A stretch of 30,654 nucleotides of DNA from a virus, in IMG/VR virus record IMGVR_UViG_3300021127_000026, positions 1 to 30,654 of that record. One strand, 5' to 3'. Made by a program: the position numbers and the translations under genes. Under the pieces are notes generated by a model. The model had not been told where the DNA came from. It searched no databases and worked only from the letters and a program-made list of their open reading frames with translations. Below are positions 1 to 8,601 of the stretch, in pieces. Every line of letters starts with the position of its first letter. Position 1 is the stretch's first letter.

Positions 1-89
1 ATCTCCTGCCTCTATGAGGACTTTAAAAGTTATAGTAAGTTGGATTACTTATATAAGTTAATCCATTAAAATAATATATACATGAAATT
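1..89. repeat. 89-nt terminal direct repeat, left copy
   Basis: Bases 1-89 are identical to bases 30566-30654, the last bases of the window. Such an exact end overlap is usual for a contig that an assembler closed into a circle, but it could also be a dispersed repeat at which a larger genome broke. The repeat contains a Shine-Dalgarno-like AGGAG on the minus strand and the AT-rich element ATGTATATATTAT (minus strand), so it is the upstream region of the leftward gene at 30105-30560. Joining the ends places this region cleanly between that gene and the terminator at 129-166. Confidence 0.95.
71..83 (-). promoter_or_regulatory. Candidate promoter element ATGTATATATTAT
   Basis: The minus strand reads ATGTATATATTAT. 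The same 13 bases occur at 30636-30648 (same repeat) and at 23144-23156, 33 bases upstream of the leftward start at 23110. A near copy lies at 4602-4613 upstream of the intron endonuclease. All four read on the minus strand. The core TATATTAT resembles the AT-rich TATATTAC element reported for phiKZ early promoters; that it is a promoter here is inference. Confidence 0.35.
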
Positions 90-128
90 TTTTTTGAATC
101 CATTTTTAGATAAAAAAAAAAGAAATAA

Positions 129-166
129 TATACAGGGATGAGGATTATAATCCTCATCCCTGTATA
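129..166 (-). terminator. Palindromic terminator of the RNAP-holin operon
   Basis: A perfect 38-base inverted repeat (arms 129-147 and 148-166, no spacer). On the minus strand it follows the holin-like gene by 13 bases and is followed by TTATTTC and ten T, the layout of an intrinsic terminator. It closes the leftward operon that begins with the beta' gene at 10573. Confidence 0.85.
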
Positions 167-179
167 ATTAATTAAATTA

Positions 180-461
180 TTATTTTACATCAGCACTATT
201 ATCTGCAGGTACGGTAGTATCAGTTACTGCAGGAGTGGGTTCTGTCGATTCTTTAATTTTCAGGCCAGCACCGACTGCAGTTAAGAATGCGCCTGCTGCG
301 CCTAAAAAGTTCCATACGTCAAAATGTTGACTAGTATAAACATTGTAGCCTTCATAAATGATCGCTGCAAAGGAAAACAATAAAGCCAACCACTTTACTA
401 GGTCATGTGTTTCATTATCTTTGCCAGTTAATATATGGCTAATTGGATGATTTTTATCCAT
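180..461 (-). CDS. Putative holin-like small membrane protein
   Basis: A 93-aa protein with a short polar N-terminus, a hydrophobic helix at about residues 22-42 (KWLALLFSFAAIIYEG), a short turn, and a second Gly/Ala-rich helix at about 51-68 (FLGAAGAFLTAVGAGLKI), then an acidic Thr/Pro-rich tail. Two helices, small size and a charged tail fit class II holins, but no family signature proves this. It is the last gene of the leftward RNAP operon, ten bases downstream of the 240-aa gene, and is followed at once by a strong terminator. TAGGA precedes ATG 461. The GH19 endolysin is far away at 25839-26645, so there is no lysis cassette to support the holin call. It could equally be an unrelated inner-membrane protein. 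Confidence 0.6.
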   Translation of the reverse strand: MDKNHPISHILTGKDNETHDLVKWLALLFSFAAIIYEGYNVYTSQHFDVWNFLGAAGAFLTAVGAGLKIKESTEPTPAVTDTTVPADNSADVK

Positions 462-470
462 AATTAATTC

Positions 471-1193
471 CTATTGTCTTAAGATGTCTTCAATAGATTC
501 ATTTCTTTCACTCTTATTAACTAAGGCTGATGTTAAACCTTCATTAAAATGAGCACCTAGTAACTTAGCAGTGGTATTACTACTTTGATAAGCTACGGAT
601 TTTAATGGTACAAAGATAGGTTTAATTTTGCTATGAGGATCATTAAGTCTTGGATCGTGTCTAAAGAATTTAGCCCTATCTTCTTTTTGTCTGCACATAG
701 CCACAGTTAATAATTCTAGTAGTGCAGCATCAGCACCTAATTTAGCATTACCATGACTTAATGCAGTTTCAAATAAAACTGCATGATCTTCCATAGTAAT
801 GTACCAAGGCACTTTACCTTTAGAAATAATCTCATTATAAATACGATATACTAAGGTACCAATTCTAATGAGATTAAGATTCTTAATAATGGTATCGCCT
901 GCAATAAAACCAAACTCTAAATATTTCTCACCATGGATATCCACTGTATTGGTAGTACTTGGTTTAATTTCCATTAAGGTACAAGCATTACTAGTTGCAT
1001 AATACTTGTCATCAACCGTCATACCGAAGATACCTACAATTCTAATAACATCATCAATGGTACATAGACTAGCACTTGTATAATGTTCAGGAATATATAT
1101 CTTACAAGGATGAACAGCTACTAATGAATCACCTACTTCTTTACAAGCAGCATGAACTTTAGCAGCATCTCGAATTAAGTGATTAACATTCAT
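471..1193 (-). CDS. Conserved-type hypothetical protein of the RNAP operon (240 aa)
   Basis: I do not recognise a family. The protein is a mixed alpha/beta, soluble chain with no signal peptide or membrane segment. It has four or five scattered Cys residues and a basic stretch near residues 170-185 (CRQKEDRAKFFRHDPR). ATG 1193 lies only three bases after the TAA of the 459-aa gene, so translation is probably coupled; there is no strong Shine-Dalgarno. Its place in the same transcript as the virion RNA polymerase genes suggests a virion or early-infection role, but that is position only. Confidence 0.8.
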   Translation of the reverse strand: MNVNHLIRDAAKVHAACKEVGDSLVAVHPCKIYIPEHYTSASLCTIDDVIRIVGIFGMTVDDKYYATSNACTLMEIKPSTTNTVDIHGEKYLEFGFIAGDTIIKNLNLIRIGTLVYRIYNEIISKGKVPWYITMEDHAVLFETALSHGNAKLGADAALLELLTVAMCRQKEDRAKFFRHDPRLNDPHSKIKPIFVPLKSVAYQSSNTTAKLLGAHFNEGLTSALVNKSERNESIEDILRQ

Positions 1194-1196
1194 CGT

Positions 1197-2576
1197 TTAT
1201 ACCGACATACTTACAATCTGTGATTTTAACCATCTAGCAATTAATCTAATGCACGCAATGTATAAGGCATAATCTAGATCAGGCTCTTTCATTTCATGTA
1301 AGATATTATCAATTTCTAATAAAATATCTTTTACATCAGATCCTTCAGTTAATGTTCTAGAAACTACTTTAATAACATATTGTACTAGATATTTAGCACC
1401 ATGATATTCATGCTCTAATGCAGCAGTTAATCTTAATTGCATGGCAGCTTTATCAACACCTTCCATACCCATAATTAGTGTAGCCATGTAATCTCTGGTT
1501 ACACGTCTTACTAGAGTAATATCTTCCAGTGTTTCTTTAGCCTTTAATTGATTAATTTTCATGGTATAGATATCTGAATACTTTTCTGGATTATTTCTTA
1601 AATCCAGATCTCTATCTATAGCTGATGTATTGCCATGGGTAGATAAGAAACCTAAAGCAGCTTCAGGACTACCGCCTTTGTTTTGAATCCATTCTCTGTA
1701 GTTTGGACCATAAACCATTAGGCAATTGCGAGCTAAGTAATCAGTATCGTTAAAACTTACTTTAGCTAAGATTTCACCATTAGAAATAGATCTATCATAA
1801 GCTAGTGTATCTCTATAGATCTTACCGGCAATAGCAGCTCGCAGTTTAGCGACCAATGCTCTTAAAGCAGTATCTTCCATTAAAGCTGAACACTTATCAG
1901 TTTTTTCATTTTGTATTCCAGTTAATAATAGGAAATACAAAATAGATCTAGGCAGGCTTAACTGCGCCGTATCAATAGCATCTGGAATCGTTCTAGCTTC
2001 AGAGATAATATCTTTAAGATACTCAGTCGCCTTAGCGTCCAGTAAGTTAGAGCCTGTTTTAATTAGATCTTCAATTTCAGCTGAGGTAAAATCTTCAGCT
2101 AATCTTTTTGATAATTCATAACATTCAGACGATACAAAAGGAATAGTATCTTTATAAGGATCTAATAACTGAGTAAATAATTCATCAGTTAAAATACTAG
2201 GCATTTCAATTAACTTAATATTGCCCAGTAACCCTACGCTAGCTAAAGCACTTTCTTTTCTAACCTCTTCAACTTCTTTAACAATTGCTCTGCAATGGGG
2301 GTTGACTACATTCTTTGCTGTATCAATAATGTTTCCCATCACAATAGCAATCTTTTTAACACAGGCGGTTTCATAACCTGAATGTGTACCAAATGTATTA
2401 TTGCCTTCAATTGATAAATCCATAATCCTTTCATCAGTCCCTGTATCATTAATACAAGTTAATGTTTTAAAGATAAGATCTAATGCTGAGGCTTGTACCG
2501 GCATCAGTGCTTTACCACTATAAGTAGCTGCACTGACAATATGACTTGTTTCATTTAAAACCTTTCTGGTAATCAT
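1197..2576 (-). CDS. Hypothetical protein of the RNAP operon (459 aa)
   Basis: An unrecognised, largely helical soluble protein. Long amphipathic helices occur at about residues 85-120 and throughout the C-terminal half. No catalytic motif is visible. I looked for the missing C-terminal half of RNAP beta' (trigger loop and bridge-helix-like segments) and did not find it here. AAGGAG sits well placed before ATG 2576. It lies 13 bases downstream of the 67-aa gene and three bases upstream of the 240-aa gene. Candidate roles are a virion structural protein or an RNAP-associated factor; neither is shown by the sequence. Confidence 0.85.
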   Translation of the reverse strand: MITRKVLNETSHIVSAATYSGKALMPVQASALDLIFKTLTCINDTGTDERIMDLSIEGNNTFGTHSGYETACVKKIAIVMGNIIDTAKNVVNPHCRAIVKEVEEVRKESALASVGLLGNIKLIEMPSILTDELFTQLLDPYKDTIPFVSSECYELSKRLAEDFTSAEIEDLIKTGSNLLDAKATEYLKDIISEARTIPDAIDTAQLSLPRSILYFLLLTGIQNEKTDKCSALMEDTALRALVAKLRAAIAGKIYRDTLAYDRSISNGEILAKVSFNDTDYLARNCLMVYGPNYREWIQNKGGSPEAALGFLSTHGNTSAIDRDLDLRNNPEKYSDIYTMKINQLKAKETLEDITLVRRVTRDYMATLIMGMEGVDKAAMQLRLTAALEHEYHGAKYLVQYVIKVVSRTLTEGSDVKDILLEIDNILHEMKEPDLDYALYIACIRLIARWLKSQIVSMSV

Positions 2577-2589
2577 TAGTATACTCCTT

Positions 2590-2793
2590 TTAAACAGCTA
2601 GTTCAGATAATAAAGCAGCGGCTACTAATTCTTCAGTTTCACTTTCTGCTAAAGGAGATTTACCTATTTTATCACCAATCATTTCTTTTAAAATAGCAGT
2701 CCCTAATGAGACTGCACAAGCGATTGTTTTCTTAGTAATGATTTGTTTTTCTGGTAACTTTTCTTCTACTACTAAATTTAGATCATCCATCAT
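2590..2793 (-). CDS. Small hypothetical protein downstream of RNAP beta (67 aa)
   Basis: An acidic 67-aa protein with a Lys-rich turn (residues 13-22) and a helical, Ala/Leu-rich remainder (IACAVSLGTAILKEM). The start codons ATGATG follow directly on the TAA of beta exon 2 (2794-2796), and the AGAGGA in the beta tail can serve as ribosome binding site, so expression is tied to the spliced beta message. No family recognised. The juxtaposition suggests a small partner of the polymerase, which is inference from position. Confidence 0.75.
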   Translation of the reverse strand: MMDDLNLVVEEKLPEKQIITKKTIACAVSLGTAILKEMIGDKIGKSPLAESETEELVAAALLSELAV

Positions 2794-3003
2794 TTATCCT
2801 CTTTTATATTTTAAACCCATTTGTTTAGAAAGCTCTTTTAGTACGGTATTCATAACACCCATAATTTCTGGAGAAACTACGATACGTGCAGCAACGGCAT
2901 AAAATCCAAATAAAGCATCGACTTTAATGCCATTTCTAGCAATAATGGGTGAGGTAGAAACTCGGCTAATAGTAGATTTTAACTGATTAGCAAACACGAC
3001 TTT
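2794..3003 (-). CDS. Virion RNA polymerase beta subunit, exon 2
   Basis: This exon gives the last 69 residues of the beta polypeptide after removal of intron 2. Reading starts with AAA at 3003 (Lys of the GDK loop) and continues KVVFANQLKSTIS, which lines up without a gap against KMAGRHGNKGVIS of bacterial beta; the downstream KVDALFGFYAVAARIVVSPEIMGVM matches the region after it ([20 protein letters not shown]). The exon then stops, so the C-terminal beta clamp is absent here and is encoded separately at 26655-27320. A naive caller would report a 67-aa gene from GTG 2997. Joined to exon 1 the protein is 1330 aa. Confidence 0.85.
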   Translation of the reverse strand, partial: KVVFANQLKSTISRVSTSPIIARNGIKVDALFGFYAVAARIVVSPEIMGVMNTVLKELSKQMGLKYKRG

Positions 3004-3335
3004 CCTTTTTGTTCCATTAATTCGTTAGATTAATGCGGTGTGCAAAGACACCCGCCCTTACTTTCATAAGGGAGCAGATCATATCATCCACCTATTTGTA
3101 GGTGGTTTCCCATTTCTTCCCACTTGGGGTCTACAGGGTGGTAAGCCCTTGATCGTTGAACGTTCTCCATGTATTCTAATGAATATTTAGGAGCTTCGCT
3201 GCTGATTGCCCAATCTTTATTATTTTTAAACATTCATATTTCTTTTCAAAAATACAGTAGTTAATAAAGCTCTAAGGGATTTCCAGCAATTAAGGAAAAA
3301 CGAATATAATATTACTATTATACCGGACTAATTAT

Positions 3336-4565
3336 TTAATTAAACAACTCTTCAATGATCCAGCCATTATATGGCATTTTATAATGTAATCTATTTTTAA
3401 GGGTCTTTTTATCTAAACCTAAATATTTACGTAATGTTGCCGAGCTATTGAATTTTAAAATTTCATTATCTTTTATGTTAGTTATAATAAAATTTCTGGG
3501 AACAGAATGTTTAACTGTATAAAAGTTATCTAACCATTCTTTATCACTTTTAGATCTAAAAATAAAATTACCAATAGCAGTTTGCCGTTCAGAATAAACA
3601 GCTTTACGTACCATTGAAATATCAGTATTTGTTATTTTAGCCAGAGTGGTTGCATGTTCTGCATGTATTATTTCACCAGTTTCAATATTTTTAGCTTCAT
3701 ATCCGTTTGTATTCTCAATTATTTGATTTCGTTTTTCTGGTGTAGTGTAATACCATTCTGTAGTGTCATTGATATCTTTAATTTCAAATCTTTTACAGAA
3801 TAGTCTAGGTATTAAAATGCCATTAATTAATTTCTTAAATGGTCTGTTATGGAATTTTAATCCAATACTTTTAAACCCAGCAGTGTGAGAATGGTACTCA
3901 GTTATAGTATTATTTAAATAATCTCGTATAACACAGCGCTTATTATCAGTTCTTAAATTGCTAATAAAGGCATGATTATTATTTTCTCTTGGCGTAACCC
4001 ATTCCAAATTAATTATACGGTTATCTAATTTATTACCATTTTTATGATTAACATAAATTTTGTTACTTATATCGCTATTATATATAAATGCTTTAGCCAT
4101 CAGCAAATGTGTACATACGGGACGCCATCTATTTTTATCAGGATCCCTAATATTAACACATGGATATCCATAAGGATTTAGTCTTATACTCATTTCTAAA
4201 TCTTTATTTTTATATAACGAAATAACTTTACCATTCTTATTTATAGCAAAATTAGTAAAACCAGGAATTATTCTAAACCCATTCTTATAAAGAATAGGGT
4301 TAGTAAAATACATTACCATACCACATCTAACCTTTAATACCCTGCTAGTTATTGGCATAAATTTTATTTTAACTAATTCATTAAGGGGTAACTTTACATC
4401 ATAATGGCATAATAAACTAACCCATGTTTTATCCAATTGCACTATTTCACCAGAAATTTCTATATCAATAAATTGATCGTTTAAAACTATATCTTTTCCC
4501 TTAAATCTATAATTTCCATTAATATCAAATGAATGGTCTTCATTAAGATAAAATTTTTTATACAT
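3336..4565 (-). CDS. Intron-encoded HNH homing endonuclease (409 aa)
   Basis: A homing endonuclease carried by intron 2. The N-terminal 90 residues are unrecognised. Residues 103-140 (FTNFAINKNGKVISL...) look like a NUMOD4-type segment. Residues 150-200 hold the HNH fold: H153, NH at 173-174, N182, and the typical LEWVTPRENNNHA end. The C-terminal half has repeated NUMOD-like DNA-binding units (IETGEIIHAEHATTLAKI; IKDNEILKFNSSATLRKYLGL). Such enzymes cleave intronless alleles near the insertion site to spread the intron. ATG 4565 is preceded by a weak AGG and, 37 bases up, by the ATATATTAT element. It appears intact. The last codons overlap the AGTTGT sequence proposed as the intron guide. 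Confidence 0.92.
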   Translation of the reverse strand: MYKKFYLNEDHSFDINGNYRFKGKDIVLNDQFIDIEISGEIVQLDKTWVSLLCHYDVKLPLNELVKIKFMPITSRVLKVRCGMVMYFTNPILYKNGFRIIPGFTNFAINKNGKVISLYKNKDLEMSIRLNPYGYPCVNIRDPDKNRWRPVCTHLLMAKAFIYNSDISNKIYVNHKNGNKLDNRIINLEWVTPRENNNHAFISNLRTDNKRCVIRDYLNNTITEYHSHTAGFKSIGLKFHNRPFKKLINGILIPRLFCKRFEIKDINDTTEWYYTTPEKRNQIIENTNGYEAKNIETGEIIHAEHATTLAKITNTDISMVRKAVYSERQTAIGNFIFRSKSDKEWLDNFYTVKHSVPRNFIITNIKDNEILKFNSSATLRKYLGLDKKTLKNRLHYKMPYNGWIIEELFN

Positions 4566-4601
4566 GTTATTTAACCTATAAATGATTGAATGTGTGTATA
4601 A

Positions 4602-4613
4602 ATAATATATATC
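4602..4613 (-). promoter_or_regulatory. Candidate promoter for the intron endonuclease
   Basis: The minus strand reads GATATATATTAT, nearly the ATGTATATATTAT element at 71-83 and 23144-23156. It lies inside intron 2, about 37 bases before the HNH start codon, and could give the endonuclease its own transcript independent of the RNAP operon. Based on similarity only; AT-rich DNA makes chance matches likely. Confidence 0.25.
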
Positions 4614-4644
4614 TTAAAGAAATTTGTGTTTATTAAAAGGAATA

Positions 4645-7600
4645 ATCACCGCAATTCATTGGCAGCTCACCATCTATATAGATTTTAATAGCCAATTGAT
4701 TTTCTACCACTTTCTTACCTGCTATTCGTACCGTCTCATCTATTCGTCCAGTCTTAGCTTCATCTAATTGATATCGCTTTACACGCTTAGCTCTATTGGA
4801 GTCATAATACTCTGCAATCTTTTGCAAACTAAAATGCATATCATCTATTTTTCCATAGTAAACCACTTCAATATCAGTTACTTTACCATAGACTTTAGCT
4901 TTCGGATTATTAGCGTTAATAGCTGTTAAAGCCTTAATAGCTGCGGCATCTTTAGCATCCACATTCTCGCCAATAGCCTGCTCTAAAGTACATAATATTG
5001 TTTCAGGGTCCACTACATCACCTATTTTTACTAGGTTATGAATGATGGTATCAAAGTCTACTATTACCCCGTGCAGAGTCGTTGTAGGCGTTACTAATTT
5101 ACTAGCCAGTTCACTAGTAATAACTGATCCATCTTCAGTAACATCCATATTTTCTACTAAAGCTACTTTACAAATTAAGCTGCCTTTATAGACAACATTT
5201 CTAGGATTTATTTCTGATCTTTGAAAGAATCCAGAGTTAAAGACTAATGCATCACCTTTTTTAAACTGATGTCCTTTCTTTAAATCACTGATTCTAGTAT
5301 GAGGTATAGTAACACCCGATACAGTACCATGATAAATACCTAATTCATAATTAACCAGTCTATCTTTACCATACTTAACAGTTAAAACATCTTTTTTATT
5401 ATCTTCTACAATACCATCTTCTTCTGCAGTAACAACAAAGATATCATCTGCTTTAGCACCAATGACTTCTTCATAACCTGTTCTATAATGACTAGGATGA
5501 TATCCATTGCAGGCAACTGTATGACTATCCTGAATGCCTTTATAATTTACGCGTTTACTATCATCGTGACTTAATGAAACACCAGCTAGGGTGGTACTAC
5601 TTAATGCATTAGTGGCCCCATCTTTCTCATGATTAAATTCTCTAGTAACTCCTCTTAAATTGACAAAGTTAGGATTAGCTGTAAAGTATGCTCTAATACC
5701 TACCTTAGCACTATCTGGAGTAGACTCCGATATAACACCTAAATCCTTTTCATTATAAGCTCTAGTCTCCTTTACCATTGTTTCAGCAGATCTACCACCT
5801 GCGCCGCCATGAGTAAAAGATTCATGCTCCTTTAGATTGTGCAGTGGATTACTTTCTTCTACTAATGATACTGACTGATCTTGAATGATATCTAGCCAAA
5901 CCGATTTAGGATTAATAGTCACACCCACATTACTCATACTACCACCTGCCCTGTGAGTACGCATAGCAGTAATCAATTGATGGTATAACAAGCCCGATAG
6001 TCTTTCATAACCTTTATACCTAACTGCATTTAAATCATGTACAAAGTCATCCACTAATAAGCTATTAGCTCTTAATAATAAATGATAAAAATCAGTAGGC
6101 TCTCCCATCTCCTTTAATAGATTAAGAGTAATGGGTTCCATCCACATATCAAACATTAGTTTTAGTTCTCTTAAGTGATAATTAGTGACACCTAATCCAC
6201 TCATTAAACTACTGTAAATATTAGGTCTATTAAAGTCACTTCCTTTATATTTAGAGATATCATTTTTAATAGCCAGTAATCCACCGACTATTAATTTATC
6301 TGCAGGTTTAGTTACTGTAATAACGTAGACGATATCTTTAAACTTTAGTTTAACTTCATCTGGATGATAAGCTAATCTTACATTAGTTGCTGAGAGTGTA
6401 AAAGGTATTTGTAATTTCTTTAACATCTCATCTAAACCAAAGAGATAAGAAAAAGCTAGGCCTAATGGAATACGTCTATTAAAGACTGACATTTCAGAAT
6501 ATTCAATAGGTCCATTACCTAATGATGGATCTATTAAATAAGGTATAGTGCCTAATTCCTCAATTGAATCAGCTTTGGTGGATCTAATACCACTACCCCA
6601 GAATGTATAAACAGTCCCCTCATTATCCATTCCTAATAAACCTAATCCGCCAATTAACTCCCCAACTACCACGCAGTCTTCATCCTTAATTTTTTCATAT
6701 AAAGAATGATCGTATTCATGTAATTTCTTTTCTATAGCAAAGTCTAAATGATATTGGAATCTAATAATTCCATCTACTAAAAATCTTCCACAGTCAAAAC
6801 TGGTAATTGCTTCACAAATAGCCGTATAAGCTCTAGGTAATTGCAGATTCTTTATTTTATTAATACCATAGAGTAGATTACCAATAGTTCCATCATTTTT
6901 AGTAAATCTATTTATAATCTCTTTTAAAATCCATTTACTGTAGTTACTTGCTACACTTTCATTTCTAGTAACAAATATCTTTCCATAATAACTAGTCAAA
7001 GAAACAGTATTAGATTTTACCTTAAAAATTGGAAGTTCTCCGCGCTGACTAGTTAAAGAATAGCGTATTCCACCAGCTACGAAAGTACCATCAGCATTAA
7101 CTACTGGTATAGTAAAATGAATAGTACTCGCCTCCCCATTAATAGGTTGCAGTGATACACTGTAGGTATCAGATTTAGTAACTGCATTATTCTTTCTTTT
7201 TACTTTAATATCCTTTACTATTACCCCACCTTTGTGTAAATTTAACACTGTGGCTATAATATCTTTAGGCAATACTTCAGTAACGTATTTACTCGTAAAT
7301 TCTTTCATGGTAGAGTGTAGCATACTCTCATCATGAATAGTAATACTTTCATCTAATAATTTAGTATCAGTAATAGTTAAATCATTATCGGTAATTGCCA
7401 TTTCCTCTAGTGTCTTGCCAGAGCCATGAGGGTCTAATATTGTCTTATACTTTTGACTGAGTTTTAATAATCCTTTTTGTTCAGCTTCAGATAGAGCACC
7501 CATTTCTCCAGCTTCTTTAATCTTCCTTACAATGACTTCGTTAGATACTAAATCATTTTCCCCTAAGTCCTTATCATTAATATCTACAATGTCTGGATTG

Positions 7601-8427
7601 TTAGGTGTTCTTAAAGCTACTATACCATCCAGAAAGTGATATAAGCTATTCATGCAGACTTCAGGATCTTCATGTGACCAATCTAATAGATCCTTTAATC
7701 TAATGATAATAGTATTATTTAACTCTACAAAGACTAGATTAACATGTTCGATCGCTTCATCAGATACTTTAGTAATAACTGATTCAATACTAGGGTTAAT
7801 GATTCTCCATAATTCTAATAAGTCAAAACTCTCATTAGTGTGAAAATCTGCTAGTCCATTACTCGTAAAGTTCTTAGTATATTTACTTAAGTCAGATCGA
7901 GTAGGCAATATCTCTGGCAGTAGATATCTAATAAAGTGCTCTCTCCTACCACCAATCTGATTAATCATATCCCACATAGTCAGTCGAATGTTATACCATT
8001 CTTGATAGACGACTAAGGTATTATTAGTATACTTATTTAATCTAGGCAATAGAGCATAGTTAATAACAATAGGGGCACTATTGTTACTTAATGACCTATC
8101 TAGATTAGTCAATGGTTTAATATTTAGATGTGTTTTTTGATATCGTCTGATAACATTATTAATAGGTATATTGGTGCTACTTACATTGCCAATACCTACC
8201 TTTAAATGTAGCATGTGATAAATATAGATTGGGCTACTATTTCCATTTCTAATTAAACAATAGGAGTTGTCTATCCCTACTGTTTGATCAGTTTCCCCAA
8301 TATAGTGAATAACACTATTACTGGGTAGAAAAAACTGACTCGATGGATTATGTTTACCACCATTGACTATCTTACCAATGGGATAAGTCAAAAACTTTTT
8401 ATCCCATTCTTTTATTGGTAAATACAT
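4645..8427 (-). CDS. Virion RNA polymerase beta subunit, exon 1
   Basis: Exon 1 codes for residues 1-1261 of a phiKZ-type beta subunit (N-terminal and catalytic parts). Near residues 850-905, DIIQDQSVSLVEESNPL, HGGAGGRS and GVISESTPDSAKVGIRAYF follow the bacterial order FMDQTNPL, ALGPGG, CPIETPEGPNIGLI; near 950, HDDSKRVNYKG matches HDDADRALMG of the second active-site region. The exon ends LAIKIYIDGELPMNCGD, equal to LAVKRRIQPGD just before the catalytic Lys, which comes from exon 2. Read through without splicing it ends YSF-stop at 4633. ATG 8427 has TAGGAG, which overlaps the stop of beta'. In phiKZ the beta parts are gp178 and gp149; this would be the gp178-like part. It is expected to be packaged in the virion to transcribe early genes. 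Confidence 0.9.
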
Positions 8428-8436
8428 TACTTACTC

Positions 8437-8601
8437 CTATTCATATATTTTAGTAAAGCTATTGAGCACGAGTGGACTAACTTTATCAATAACTCCGTAT
8501 AATAATCCGCCACTAGGATTCATAAATGATTTTTTATTATTCATAAACTTTTTAGCTTCCTCTACCGCTTCTTTTGAGATTACAAAATTTAGAGAGACTT
8601 T
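8437..8601 (-). CDS. Virion RNA polymerase beta' N-terminal subunit, exon 2
   Basis: A 54-codon exon too short for ordinary gene callers. It opens with AAA GTC at 8601 and reads KVSLNFVISKEAVEEAKKFM then NNKKSFMNPSGG, which aligns gap-free with [20 protein letters not shown] then MSTNNILSPANGE, the bacterial segment directly after DFDGD. It ends at TAG 8437-8439, where the stop is part of the TAGGAG ribosome binding site of beta. With exon 1 it makes a 540-aa subunit. The beta' C-terminal half (phiKZ gp80-like) is not in this window. Confidence 0.88.
   Translation of the reverse strand, partial: KVSLNFVISKEAVEEAKKFMNNKKSFMNPSGGLLYGVIDKVSPLVLNSFTKIYE

Larger units (their letters stand above)
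3004..4644 (-). ncRNA. Group I intron 2 in the RNAP beta gene (with HNH gene)
   Basis: A self-splicing group I intron of 1641 nt, ending in the usual G (3004) and following a U in the 5' exon (4645). The core lies at about 3004-3300. It holds TTAATTGCTGGAA (near 3290), the block GCAGCGAAGCTCC (near 3200), P7 strands GATCA (3154-3150) and TGATC (3081-3077), and P8 as CCACCTA-CAAA-TAGGTGG (3105-3088). A CCCTTA/TAAGGG hairpin and a GCGGGTGT/ACACCGC hairpin follow near the 3' end. The core matches intron 1 over long stretches. The HNH gene fills the stretch between the 5' splice site and the core. Splice sites are fixed by frame and by alignment to bacterial beta at GDK. Confidence 0.9.

Noticed and set aside
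1197-2576. Possible beta' C-terminal half in the 459-aa gene
   Set aside because: No bridge-helix or trigger-loop pattern was found; this half of the polymerase seems to lie outside the window.
4633-4644. Beta gene ending at YSF-stop
   Set aside because: These codons are the first bases of intron 2; exon 2 restores the GDK loop and the following conserved region.
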